From the NCBI GenBank assembly GCA_017882715.1, contig JADGOY010000017.1, positions 1 through 37,318 on the forward strand: a DNA stretch of 37,318 nucleotides. Reading direction: 5' to 3'. The position numbers and the translations under genes were made by a program. Numbering within the stretch: the first letter of the stretch is position 1; each line of letters starts with the position of its first letter. The DNA is from Nakamurella sp. Lineage in GTDB: Bacteria > Actinomycetota > Actinomycetes > Mycobacteriales > Nakamurellaceae. Below the pieces are notes generated by a model, which did no database searches, was not told the DNA's origin, and saw nothing but the letters and a program-made list of their open reading frames with translations. Below are positions 26,456 through 34,790 of this stretch, one piece after another.

Positions 26456-27985
26456 ATGCGCGTGGCAGGCCGCGACGGATCCTCCAACGGGGAGGACGAA
26501 CTCCCCGAGACCGCCGAACAGTCGCTCGGTCCCACCGAACCTCACAACCTGACCGGGACCGCATGGCAGCCACCCCCACCTGCCCATATCGTCTCGCCCG
26601 GTGTCGTCCTCGACGGCCGGTACCGCCTAGAGGAGCTGCTGGGCCGGGGCGCGACCGCCGAGGTCTTCCGCGGCACCGACGACCTGCTCAAGCGGTCGGT
26701 GGCCATCAAGGTCTTCCACCAGGGCATCAGCGACACCACCAGCGCCGCCCGGCAGCGGACCGAGATGCAGGTGCTGGCAAAGCTGCATCACCCGAACCTC
26801 GTGATGGTCTACGACGCGAAGATCGGCGCCACCACCAGCGACCCGAACACTCCCGTCACCGGTCCCGACGCGCTCTCCTACCTGGTGATGGAACTGGTTC
26901 AGGGTGGCACCCTGGCGGACCGTATCAAGCCCGGCGGCCTGCCGCCGGCCGAGGTCGCCGGGATCGGAGCGGCCGTCGCCGGCGCGCTGGCCGCCGTACA
27001 TCGGCTCGGGCTGGTGCACCGCGACATCAAACCGGCGAACATCCTGATGTCGACGGCCGGCGAGGCCAAGCTCAGCGACTTCGGGATCGCCCGTGATCTG
27101 GAGGCCGAGCATCTCACTGCCGCAGCCGATGTCATCGGCACGGCCGCCTACCTGAGCCCGGAGCAGGCCCGCGGTGCCGACGTGGGTCCACCCACGGACA
27201 TCTACGCCCTCGGTCTGGTCCTGCTGGAATGCCTGACGGGTCGCCGCGAGTTCCCCGGGAAAGCGGTCGAGTCGGCGATGGCCCGGCTGCTCCGCGATCC
27301 GGTGATCCCTGACGATCTCCCACCGCCGTGGCCGCTGCTGCTGCGAGCGATGACCGAGTCCGACCCGCGGCTCCGGCCAACGGCCGGTGCGGTCGAGGCC
27401 GCGTTGCGGGCACCGACCGGAACCGTCGTGCTGCCCCCGGGACCGACGGCAACGGCGACCCTGCCGAACGCCTACCCGGTGCCGCCACCGGTCGCCGCCA
27501 CCGCCACCGGGCCCGCCCAGGACAAGCCTCGCAGCAGCACCGGCCGGGTGTTCCTCATCGCGTTGCTGACGACCGCCCTGATCGCGTTCGCGGTGGTTGC
27601 CGTCATCGCCCTGGTCAGGCCGGACACCTCCGGCGATCCGACCATCCCCGGGGTGACCACCAGCAGCCAGCCGACCGTCACCAGCACCACCCCGCCCAAG
27701 ACGGTGACGACGACCGCGACCCCGACCCCGACCACCACCGCGACGATACCGACGACGCACACCACCCCGACGACCTCCTCGATCCCCAAGACGACGATCT
27801 CGACCACGCCGACCACGCCGACGACGCCGTCGACGCACACCACCACGACCTCGGTCACCACCGTGACGACTCCGACGAGCGCGCCACAATCGGCCGGGGA
27901 CACCGCCACGGCCGCACCCGGCAGCGGCAACAGCGGCGGCGGCAACAGCGGCGGCAACAGCGGCAGCGGTGGGACCGGCGGCTGA
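26456..27985 (+). CDS. Transmembrane serine/threonine protein kinase (PknB-like)
   Basis: A 509-residue Hanks-type kinase. Residues 54-320 are the kinase domain: P-loop LLGRGATAEVFRG, Lys in VAIKVF, catalytic loop HRDIKPANIL (about 188-197), DFGIARD (about 208) and GTAAYLSPEQARG. The activation loop holds threonines (HLTAAADVIGTAA). A membrane helix, VFLIALLTTALIAFAVVAVI, lies near 364-383. The extracellular part is not a PASTA array but a low-complexity threonine/proline stretch followed by Gly/Asn/Ser repeats. The start may be ATG 26456 or the in-frame GTG at 26462; TAGTGT just upstream would make the GTG nearly leaderless. Substrates are unknown; cell-wall or growth control is typical. Confidence 0.93.
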   Translation: MRVAGRDGSSNGEDELPETAEQSLGPTEPHNLTGTAWQPPPPAHIVSPGVVLDGRYRLEELLGRGATAEVFRGTDDLLKRSVAIKVFHQGISDTTSAARQRTEMQVLAKLHHPNLVMVYDAKIGATTSDPNTPVTGPDALSYLVMELVQGGTLADRIKPGGLPPAEVAGIGAAVAGALAAVHRLGLVHRDIKPANILMSTAGEAKLSDFGIARDLEAEHLTAAADVIGTAAYLSPEQARGADVGPPTDIYALGLVLLECLTGRREFPGKAVESAMARLLRDPVIPDDLPPPWPLLLRAMTESDPRLRPTAGAVEAALRAPTGTVVLPPGPTATATLPNAYPVPPPVAATATGPAQDKPRSSTGRVFLIALLTTALIAFAVVAVIALVRPDTSGDPTIPGVTTSSQPTVTSTTPPKTVTTTATPTPTTTATIPTTHTTPTTSSIPKTTISTTPTTPTTPSTHTTTTSVTTVTTPTSAPQSAGDTATAAPGSGNSGGGNSGGNSGSGGTGG

Positions 27986-28001
27986 TCGCTACCGGGGTCG
28001 C

Positions 28002-28040
28002 CGGGCGCGGCCGCCAGTCGGCAGCGGTGCCGGCCGCCCG
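28002..28040. terminator. GC-rich hairpin after the kinase gene
   Basis: CGGGCG-cg-GCCG (28002 onward) pairs with CGGCCGCCCG (28031-28040), with a two-base bulge and a loop of about 17 bases. It starts 16 bases after the kinase stop, in the convergent gap before the GH130-like gene. A likely but T-tract-free terminator. Confidence 0.4.
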
Positions 28041-28117
28041 TCGACATGGGCGATCGTGGCGTCGGCAGGCACCGTGAGCCATCCGCGTCACACCCACGAT
28101 GCGCTGAACCGCGGCGA

Positions 28118-29071
28118 CTACCCGTGCTCCAGCACGTACGCCAGCACCTCGTCCAAGCGCCCGGAGGCCATCCCGATGCAGGTGTCCGCCGCCCCGTAGT
28201 ACAACCGCAGCTCGCCCGATTCCGGGCGGTGGATCATCCCGCAGGGAAAGACGACCCCGGGCACGTCACCGACCAGCTCGTACTCCTCGCGCGGCCCGAG
28301 CACCCACTCGTCGCATCTCTTGAGCACCGTCGCCGGATCGTCCAGGTCGAGTAACGCCAGCCCAACCCGGTACAGCGCGCCGGCCACCGTCTGCCGCACC
28401 CCGTGGTAGACGACCAGCCATCCGTGCGGTGTTTCCAGCGGGGGTGGGCCGACACCGATCCGGGCGGAGTCCCACCAACCGCCCGCCCGGGCCCCGAAGA
28501 CCGGCTCCGGGGCGGTCCAGCTCCGCAGGTCGGGAGAACGTGAGACCCAGACGTCCGCACGGCCGCCGGTCGTCGAGACCGGGCGGTGGAACAGCACGAA
28601 GTTGCCGTCGACGCGTCGAGGCAGCAGCGACGCGTTCTTGTCGTCCGGGGGGCAGACCACGCCGAGACGCTCCACCGACAGGAAATCGCGGGTCAGCGCC
28701 AGCGACACCGCCGGTCCCTGCGGACCGAACGCGGTGTAGGCGATCATCCACGCGTCGAGTTCGTCCACCCGGGTCACCCTCGGGTCCTCGACCCCCCACC
28801 ACTCCTCGGGGCGCTCCTCCGACGGGGCCATCAGCGGCGCCGGCTCGACCACCCAATTCGAGATGCCATCCGCGGAGCGAGCAACGGTGAGGTGGCTGAT
28901 CCCCCGCCGATCTTCGACCCGGCAGAGCAACACCGTCTCGTCCCCGACCAGGGTGGCAGCCGCGTTCATCACGGCGTTGATCCGGTACGGCCAGCGCTCC
29001 GGGGTCAGCAGCGGGTTCGCGTGTGCGCGCTCGAACAGCCCGTCACCCACCACTCCGAAGGATCTGGTCAT
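28118..29071 (-). CDS. GH130-type glycoside phosphorylase/hydrolase
   Basis: A 317-residue five-bladed beta-propeller protein of the GH130 type; characterised members phosphorolyse or hydrolyse beta-mannosides. Family-like elements are NAVMNAAATLV, LLCRVEDRRGISHL, WGVEDPRVT (the EDPR motif close to the catalytic Asp), the stretch DDKNASLLPRRVDG, IGVGPPPLETPHGWLVVYHG and YYGAADTCIG. The ATG at 29071 lies inside the 3' end of the upstream GT4 gene, a 29-bp overlap in a different frame, so the genes are translationally linked. The product is cytosolic. Whether it makes or degrades an oligosaccharide together with the GT4 is not known. Confidence 0.88.
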   Translation of the reverse strand: MTRSFGVVGDGLFERAHANPLLTPERWPYRINAVMNAAATLVGDETVLLCRVEDRRGISHLTVARSADGISNWVVEPAPLMAPSEERPEEWWGVEDPRVTRVDELDAWMIAYTAFGPQGPAVSLALTRDFLSVERLGVVCPPDDKNASLLPRRVDGNFVLFHRPVSTTGGRADVWVSRSPDLRSWTAPEPVFGARAGGWWDSARIGVGPPPLETPHGWLVVYHGVRQTVAGALYRVGLALLDLDDPATVLKRCDEWVLGPREEYELVGDVPGVVFPCGMIHRPESGELRLYYGAADTCIGMASGRLDEVLAYVLEHG

Positions 29072-30056
29072 AGACTGCAACGTAGTCCTGCACCATGCGG
29101 GCGACGCTGAACCGCCGCTCGGCGACCGCTCGGCACGTCGCCCGATCGAGCGTGACCGCTGCTCGTACCGCGTCGGCAGCCTGCGCGGTGTCATCGACCA
29201 CGAAGCCGGTCACCCCGTGATCGATGATCTCCGGCATCGAACCCCGGCGATAGGCGACAACTGGTGTGCCACAAGCCATCGACTCGACCACCGACAGCCC
29301 GAACGGCTCGTCGAAGGCAATCGGATGCAACAAGGCAAGGGCCGAACCGAGCACGTCGGCGCGTTGCTGCGGGCCGACGGAGCCGAGATATATCACCTGA
29401 TCGTGATCGAGGTGAGGCCGAACCCGGTCGCGGAAATAGCTTTCGTCCTGCACGATTCCGCAGATCAGCAACCGGCGCTCGGCGCGGCGGGCGATCTCGA
29501 TCGCTTCGGCAGTGCCCTTGTCCGGATGGATACGGCCGAGAATCACCAAATCGTCGCCGCCCTGCGGCGAGAACGGCAGCGCGGTCAGATCGATGCCGTG
29601 ATGGACTGTCGCCAGGTAATCCAACTCCGGCACGCGATCGGAGTCGGAAATCGACACGAAGGCCGACCGCGCGGTCTGGTAGGCAGGAAGGATGGTGCGG
29701 CCGGAGAAACCGTGGATCGTGGTCACCATCGGTGCCGCGCAGTGCTCGGAGAACGCCAGCGGCAGCCAGTCGAGGTGATTGTGCACCAGATCGAATTCGG
29801 CAGAGCGGCTCAGTGCGTGCGCGACGTGCAGCGCCTCCCAGACGCGGCCTTCCATCTCGGGGTGCTCCGCGTAGGGCTGCGGACAGACGCCGTCCAACCG
29901 GCCGGTGGTCTCCGAATCCAAGGTTGCGAACAGGGTGACGTCGACGCCCAGTGCGACCAGACCCTCGGTGATCAGGCTGGTGACCTGCTCCCAGGGACCG
30001 TAGTGCGTCGGTGGGGTGCGCCAGGCGATCGGTCCCAGCATCGCGACCTTCAGCAT
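29043..30056 (-). CDS. GT4 family glycosyltransferase
   Basis: A 337-residue retaining GT-B transferase that adds a sugar from a nucleotide donor. The N-terminal MLKVAMLGPIAWRTPPTHYG, with the acceptor-site loop and HNHLDWLPL, is followed by the donor domain with ILGRIHPDKG and the conserved E-x7-E motif in DEPFGLSVVESMACG. It ends GSMPEIIDHGVTGFVVDD plus a helix. The ATG at 30056 follows GAGGGGA. The last 29 bp overlap the GH130-like gene, a tight pair also common in actinobacteria and usually linked to a glycan or storage sugar. Donor and acceptor cannot be read; mannosyl transfer is a guess from the GH130 partner. Confidence 0.9.
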   Translation of the reverse strand: MLKVAMLGPIAWRTPPTHYGPWEQVTSLITEGLVALGVDVTLFATLDSETTGRLDGVCPQPYAEHPEMEGRVWEALHVAHALSRSAEFDLVHNHLDWLPLAFSEHCAAPMVTTIHGFSGRTILPAYQTARSAFVSISDSDRVPELDYLATVHHGIDLTALPFSPQGGDDLVILGRIHPDKGTAEAIEIARRAERRLLICGIVQDESYFRDRVRPHLDHDQVIYLGSVGPQQRADVLGSALALLHPIAFDEPFGLSVVESMACGTPVVAYRRGSMPEIIDHGVTGFVVDDTAQAADAVRAAVTLDRATCRAVAERRFSVARMVQDYVAVYDQILRSGG

Positions 30057-30235
30057 CGGCCCGTCCCCTCACCGCCGGCCCGCGAAGGTGGACGGCTGCA
30101 CGCCTGACGTGGCCAGGCGAAACGGGTTCAGACACCCGATGCCGTGACCTGCGCCTGTCGCGTCAGTCTACGAGCGTGGCCCTGGTTGCTCGGGCCAGCC
30201 GGGTCACCGCCAGACGGCGGCGTGCTTGAGTGCGG

Positions 30236-30561
30236 TCAACTGTTCGGGGCAACTCTTTTCGGCGCCGGGATTTGCATCGTCTCGGCGTTCTCGCCACACG
30301 GTCCGCTTTGGAACAACCAGATCGGAACGCGGGTCCCGTGCTCGGCCTGCCGACTGAGCAGCGTGACGGCCTCGGACAGCCAATGATTGGCGTAGATGCC
30401 ACTGCACACTACTGCCGCGTCACGGCCGCCGAGGTCGTTCCCGGCCGCGGCGTTGAGCACCTGGCTTCGATGCCCGCGCGAGCCAACTCGTCGCCGACGG
30501 TCTCCGCGATGTCTCTTGTCGCACCCATTTTGGTGGCATACGCCACCAGCATCTTGGTCAT
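30236..30561 (-). pseudogene. Flavodoxin-domain protein, frameshifted
   Basis: From ATG at 30561 (after a GCAGGA-like site) the first frame encodes MTKMLVAYATKMGATRDIAE and VGDELARAG, the FMN-phosphate loop and helix of the flavodoxin fold. About 30 codons in, the frame shifts by one base (near 30465), and the protein continues as VLNAAAGNDLGGRDAAVV, SGIYANHWL and IWLFQSGPCG, ending at 30236. The family is longer, so the C-terminus is also missing. The gene lies downstream of the DUF4389 gene on the same strand. The 178-bp gap 30057-30235 shows nothing recognisable. Confidence 0.75.
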
Positions 30562-30649
30562 CGTCCTGCCTCCACTGTTCCTTCCCAGTTCCCCTTCCTG
30601 ACACGTGCGGGGTACACGGACAGATCCGGCGATCCGGCCGCGCTCGGCC

Positions 30650-32128
30650 TTACACCGAGGTGAAACCCGCCGCCGACTCGGCATTCCCACGCGAGCGGGC
30701 GGAGAGCGCTCCGGCCACGATCAGCACCGCCCCCAGCAGCACCAACCCGATGCCGACACCGATCAGCACCCAACCCACCGGGGTCAGTGCCGGGATCTGC
30801 GCGGCCAGCGCGAGGCTGGCGGCCACCGGCGCGCTGCCGTCCGCGTTCATCACGGCGAGCACCCAGCGGCCGGGCTCGGTGTTCCAGCTCAGCGTCTGCT
30901 TGCCGACCCCGGACACCGATGCGACCCAGAAGTCCTGCGTGCCGGGAAGTGCAGACGGCGCCACGGATCCCTGAGGCTGGTAGGAAGCGGAGAACGGGAA
31001 GGCGTGAATCGACGTCACCCGATCCGCGCGAACGTCGGCCAGATACTGCGTCACATCCGATTCCGCACCGATACCGACAAACACCGGAACATCGGAGGAC
31101 GTGCCCTGCGCGCGGACCTGGACCTCGCCCAGCCAATTCCCGGCCGACCCGCTCCCATTGACCCACGCGATGTCCGCCGTCCCGAATACCAGCGCGTACC
31201 CACTGCTCGCGAAGTCCTCCGCGGAAGTGGTGAGCATGCCGTCGGCGCCTCGAAGGTGGCTACCGACCACCAGCACGGCCGTGCCACCGGCCGCGGACCC
31301 GAGCCCGCCGAGCGCGATGAGCGAGCCCAGGACGACCGCAACCACGCTCCCGGCGCCCCAGCGACTGCGAGCCGACACGGGCGGGGGCGGCGGCCATCCG
31401 GTCGACGTCTGGGGCGTCAGTGCCGATTCGGCGTCCACCGCCGGCGGCGATCCGAGGACCGCGACCCCTGGATCGCTGCCGCCGGAGTCGAGCCGGAACG
31501 GCGGGTAGGAGTCGGTCATCAGGCCGACGTACGCGCTGACCCGCAGCACCCATCGATCCAGACCGAGGATGAAGTCGAACAGCCCCTGGGGATAGCGGCC
31601 CGTGAACAGCAGCGCCACGCCGGCGATGATGACGAGCAGGCCAACCAGGCCGCCATCGAAACTGTAGAGCCACTGACCAGCCCGACTTGCCATGTAGGAA
31701 CCGCCGCCGACAAAAATCGCCACGATGACCAGCTGCGGAAGGGCAAGCAACCACTTGACCAGCACCAGCCCGTGCGACAGGCGCGCGGGATAGGCAATGT
31801 CCAGCGTCGCCGGATAATCGGGCTCGGCGTCCAGGCTGAAGGGCGGGTACCGATCGGTGGCCAGCGCGCCGTACGCGTAAAAGGCCACCCGCCACGACCA
31901 GCGCAAGACCCCGAGGTTGAAATCGAACAGCGGGCGCGGATATCGCCCGGTGAACAGGATCGCGAAGAACGCGAAGACCGTGAGCACCCCGACGGCGATC
32001 CACAGGAAGAACAGCACGATGATGTGCGGGATCACCAGCACCCATTTGACCAACCACAGCCAACGGTTGAGCGGCACATCCAACCGGCCCTGGAGACGGA
32101 CGGGATTTGTGGCAGCCGCCGATGTCAT
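30650..32128 (-). CDS. DUF4389 domain membrane protein
   Basis: A 492-residue membrane protein with two DUF4389 units. Each has an LVKWxL helix, a second helix and the FTGRYPRPLFDF / FTGRYPQGLFDF motif (residues about 61-72 and the matching place near 175), followed by a helix and DxYPPFxLD. A linker rich in Pro/Ser, a single helix (VVAVVLGSLIALGGLGSAAGG), an extracellular beta-rich region and a last C-terminal helix (GWVLIGVGIGLVLLGAVLIV) complete it. ATG at 32128 follows AGGAGG at 7 bases. The function of DUF4389 is unknown. It is intact, in contrast to most of its surroundings. Confidence 0.88.
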   Translation of the reverse strand: MTSAAATNPVRLQGRLDVPLNRWLWLVKWVLVIPHIIVLFFLWIAVGVLTVFAFFAILFTGRYPRPLFDFNLGVLRWSWRVAFYAYGALATDRYPPFSLDAEPDYPATLDIAYPARLSHGLVLVKWLLALPQLVIVAIFVGGGSYMASRAGQWLYSFDGGLVGLLVIIAGVALLFTGRYPQGLFDFILGLDRWVLRVSAYVGLMTDSYPPFRLDSGGSDPGVAVLGSPPAVDAESALTPQTSTGWPPPPPVSARSRWGAGSVVAVVLGSLIALGGLGSAAGGTAVLVVGSHLRGADGMLTTSAEDFASSGYALVFGTADIAWVNGSGSAGNWLGEVQVRAQGTSSDVPVFVGIGAESDVTQYLADVRADRVTSIHAFPFSASYQPQGSVAPSALPGTQDFWVASVSGVGKQTLSWNTEPGRWVLAVMNADGSAPVAASLALAAQIPALTPVGWVLIGVGIGLVLLGAVLIVAGALSARSRGNAESAAGFTSV

Positions 32129-32277
32129 GGTGGGCCTCCTCGGCTCACGTTCCCGGAACGGAACACCCCCACGTTCGTCCGATTCGGCCCGTTTCCGCAG
32201 AGAACGACGTCCCGGGCCCTGGGGGCGAAGGTCCCGGGCACCGGAAAGCAGGGACTATCGCCTCTGGTCACCTGGCC

Positions 32278-33289
32278 GTGACCGCATTTGCTCGAACCAA
32301 TGCCCGAGGGGACCGCGCAGACATCACGCAGATTGCCGGCGATCCTCCGCCGGCCCAGGTCCGTCCGGCAGTCGAGAATGGCCCGGCGGTCGGATCGCGG
32401 CCCACCACGGCCGGTCTGGTGGGCGCGGCTACCGGCGCTGCGTCGGCCTACCGTCGGTGGCAGCTGCGGGGCGCGACCGCCACGGAAGTGAGCGAGAGGT
32501 TGCCAGGCGACGACTTATGCCCGTCACCTCGGGTCTCGTTCACCCGAGCGATCACCGTCGAGGCACACCCGGACGACATCTGGCCGTGGCTCGTCCAGGT
32601 CGGATTCGGCCGCGACGGGCACTACGGCTACGACGTGTCCGATGTCTCCGACCTCTCTCACGACCGTGGACTCATTGCGACCAGCCGTGGGAGGGTCCGT
32701 CCCACAAAGATCGACCCCAGCACGATCGACCCCAACACGATCGACCCCAACACGATCGACCCCAGCACGATCGACCAGGCCGAGACCGACCGGTCGACTG
32801 CGCTGCACATCCGGTCCTTCCAGCCGGAATACTGGCTGCTGTGGTGCACCAGCCTGCGATTGCCGCCAGGGCGATGCTCGGTCAGGACGCCGAGTACGAC
32901 CGGTTGCCGTACTTCTTCACCGACCAGTACGACCTTGGTACGGAATACTTCGGTTACGTCGAACCCGGCGAATGCGACCGGGTCGTCTTTCGCGGCGACA
33001 TCGACAGCGGCCGGTTCATCGCTTTGTGGCTCGCTCGTGGTCGGCGCCGGGATGTCGCGTCAACAGCTGGGACGTCATCGATCCGATCCAGGCGCTCATC
33101 AGGGCCGCCGCGGCCCGTCGGCGACCAGGTGCCCAGCGGGCGGGACGGTCGCGGCCGGTGATCATCCCGATGGCGCCGGGCCAACGGCCAGCGGCGGATC
33201 CGCCAGCAACCGACGCCGATCAGTCGCTCGGCGGGGCGCGCGATCCGGCCCTCGGGATGCCGTTGTTCCGATCGGCGCCCGTTGCGTGA
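32278..33289 (+). pseudogene. Chimeric remnant: SRPBCC protein fused to ferredoxin-reductase C-terminus
   Basis: The first part (to about 32843) reads as an SRPBCC/cyclase-like protein: PGDDLCPSPRVSFTRAITVE, HPDDIWPWLVQVGFGRDGHY and QPEYWLLW. It contains an in-frame insert (K)IDPSTIDPNTIDPNTIDPST made by a 15-bp repeat. At about 32842-32846 the sequence switches, in a different frame, to the C-terminal domain of a FAD/NAD ferredoxin reductase: HQPAIAARAMLGQDAEYDRL, PYFFTDQYDLGTEYFGYVEP and FRGDIDSGRFIALWLA. A second shift near 33040 and a third near 33055 are needed to reach NSWDVIDPIQALIRAA. The start at 32278 (GTG) is uncertain. The product cannot be functional as either enzyme. Confidence 0.7.
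32709..32775. repeat. 15-bp tandem repeat, four copies plus a partial
   Basis: gatcgaccccaacac and its gatcgaccccagcac variant occur at 32709-32723, 32724-32738, 32739-32753 and 32754-32768, followed by gatcgac. Copies 1 and 4 carry g and copies 2 and 3 carry a at one position. The unit is a multiple of three and encodes the pentapeptide IDP(S/N)T in the SRPBCC frame. Confidence 0.95.
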
Positions 33290-33725
33290 CGACGCCGGCA
33301 ACCCGGTCCAGCAGGCCACGGACGCTGGCCCGGGCCGCCCGCTGCAGCCGGGGCTGGTCGAGTACGAATCCCAATTGAGCGCTCGGCGACCGGTAACTCC
33401 CCCGGAAGGTCAGCCGGCTGCACCCGCCCGGCGCCCGATCCAGCTCGAGGTTGGCGTCGACCGCCGGGAACATTTCGCCCGATTCCCCGGTCACCACCCA
33501 GCGAAGCGGGACGATGGTGCTGCTACCGCGCAAATACGCCGGGACACTGTGCACGGCGACCTGGTCGATCCACCCCGTGAAGCCCGCATCCAGCAGCAAC
33601 GCATGACCCTCTCGGAAAGCGCACGTCGCGGCGTCCTGCACACCGCCATCGTCGTGGAGGGCCACCAGCCGGTCCTGCGCCACAGCCACCGGCACCGGCA
33701 GCACCAGGACCTCGTCGACGAACAT
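33162..33725 (-). CDS. SRPBCC-like hypothetical protein
   Basis: A 187-residue protein starting MFVDEVLVLPVPVAVAQDRL. It has an alternating polar/hydrophobic pattern typical of a helix-grip (START/SRPBCC) fold: PLRWVVTGESGEMFPAVDAN, LTFRGSYRSPSAQL and a C-terminal helix ARASVRGLLDRVA. The fold proper seems to end near 33285; the last 40 basic, Pro/Arg-rich residues may be read-through of a lost stop, and they overlap the chimeric remnant on the other strand. No ribosome-binding site is evident before ATG 33725. The family assignment is by pattern; function is unknown, and the gene may be decaying. Confidence 0.5.
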   Translation of the reverse strand: MFVDEVLVLPVPVAVAQDRLVALHDDGGVQDAATCAFREGHALLLDAGFTGWIDQVAVHSVPAYLRGSSTIVPLRWVVTGESGEMFPAVDANLELDRAPGGCSRLTFRGSYRSPSAQLGFVLDQPRLQRAARASVRGLLDRVAGVVTQRAPIGTTASRGPDRAPRRATDRRRLLADPPLAVGPAPSG

Positions 33726-33930
33726 GATTCAGCAGACCATCCGGCGCGCTGACCGAGCCAGAGCCGTTGGTCCCCAGCGACACTGCCGGATGGCCCGTCA
33801 GCGCGAACTGCGCATGCCGCGATGCTGCCCGGCAATCCGCCGAACATGGCCACGATCCGGCTCGCTGCCTGCCCACCGCCCAATCGGCCGACTCACCAGT
33901 GATAGGCATAGCGCCCGGACAAATAGGTAG

Positions 33931-34237
33931 CTATGACCGTTCCACCGGCCGGCGGCCTTCGGCAGGCATCACAGGGAACAGCAAGGCGTACACCACACTG
34001 ACCAAAGCGATCAGGCCGGCACCGAGGCCGGCGAACACCGCGTCCAACTGACCGGTACTCACCGTGGGCCGCCGCTGATCCGCGCCATCACGCTCCCCAG
34101 CCCGACCCGACCGCGATGTAGGCGAGCTGGACCACGCCCGCGCGTAGCCGTCGCCGACGCCGCAACGCCGTCAACAGCGGGCGGTTCTCGGGCCGAGTGG
34201 AGGTGGCGCCAACGGGGCGGCGGGAAGGGCTCGTCAT
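33931..34237 (-). pseudogene. Membrane-protein remnant, DUF2254-like, twice frameshifted
   Basis: ATG at 34237 follows GGAGAA and starts MTSPSRRPVGATSTRPENRP, then RRRRRLRAGVVQLAYIAVG before a stop at 34088. The next frame continues VMARISGGP, and the third, beginning with the GTG at 34062, reads STGQLDAVFAGLGAGLIALV and VVYALLFPVM before TAG at 33931. Read through the two shifts, this is a basic N-terminus and two transmembrane helices like the start of DUF2254 membrane proteins. The rest of the protein (about 350 residues) is absent. The third piece alone is a complete 43-codon frame and could be misread as a small gene. Nothing was recognised in 33726-33930. Confidence 0.45.
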
Positions 34238-34317
34238 GAATGAGCGTTCTCCGACAACGCGACCGTCAGTACGGGGCGTTGCACTCGGCGGATTGACCAG
34301 GGAAGAGGGCTGACGGT

Positions 34318-34788
34318 TCACTGCTCGTGCGGGTGGCCGTGCGCTTCACCGGGTCCGTCCATCAGCTCGGGTCGGTGGAGCTTGTCCCACTGGGTGTCGT
34401 CCAGGTAGGCCAACGCCGCTGGGAACAGCCCGTTCTCCTCGCGGTCGATGTGGTTGTTCAACAGGGTCAGCATCTTCGGGATCGACGCCAGGTCGCCGGC
34501 GACGATGGCTTCCAGTTCGACGTCCAACTCGGCGTGCTCGGCGCACAGCGACGCGACGTGCTCGGTGAACAGCTCGTCCAGCTTCATCTCGGCGAACAGC
34601 CCGACCTCCTCGAGCCGCGTGTGTGGGTGCAGCAGCCCGCCCAGTTCCTTGCAGGCCGACCTGGCCGCTTCCACATCCTGATCGCGGAACGCGATCTGCA
34701 ACGCATAGCTGCTGCCCACGATCTCGTCATGCTCGGCGTTGAGCTTGGCGATCATGGGTATGTTGCGGCACCCGCAGTAGCTGCACAT
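34318..34788 (-). CDS. Hemerythrin-like protein of the nar operon
   Basis: A 156-residue protein. The N-terminus MCSYCGCRNIP has three closely spaced cysteines (2, 5 and 7). A four-helix hemerythrin-like domain follows, with candidate di-iron ligands His20, His56/Glu60 (HxxxE), His85 and His113/Glu118 (NNHIDREENGLFP). The C-terminus is His-rich (GEAHGHPHEQ). It starts 2 bp after the narI stop, so it is co-transcribed with narHJI. Hemerythrin-like proteins bind O2 or NO or repair iron-sulfur centres, functions that would suit a nitrate reductase operon that makes nitrite and NO. The cysteine head may be an extra metal or redox site. The exact role is inferred. Confidence 0.85.
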   Translation of the reverse strand: MCSYCGCRNIPMIAKLNAEHDEIVGSSYALQIAFRDQDVEAARSACKELGGLLHPHTRLEEVGLFAEMKLDELFTEHVASLCAEHAELDVELEAIVAGDLASIPKMLTLLNNHIDREENGLFPAALAYLDDTQWDKLHRPELMDGPGEAHGHPHEQ

Positions 34789-34790
34789 CC

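Noticed and set aside
28429-28890. Plus-strand frames over the GH130-like gene
   Set aside because: Shadow frames; the minus-strand protein carries the family motifs.
32709-32775. Possible CRISPR array
   Set aside because: Units abut with no spacers and are only 15 bp; no cas genes.
32658-32849. Minus-strand peptide with repeated VLGSI that looks like a membrane helix
   Set aside because: It is the complement of the 15-bp tandem repeat, and the plus-strand frame matches SRPBCC proteins.
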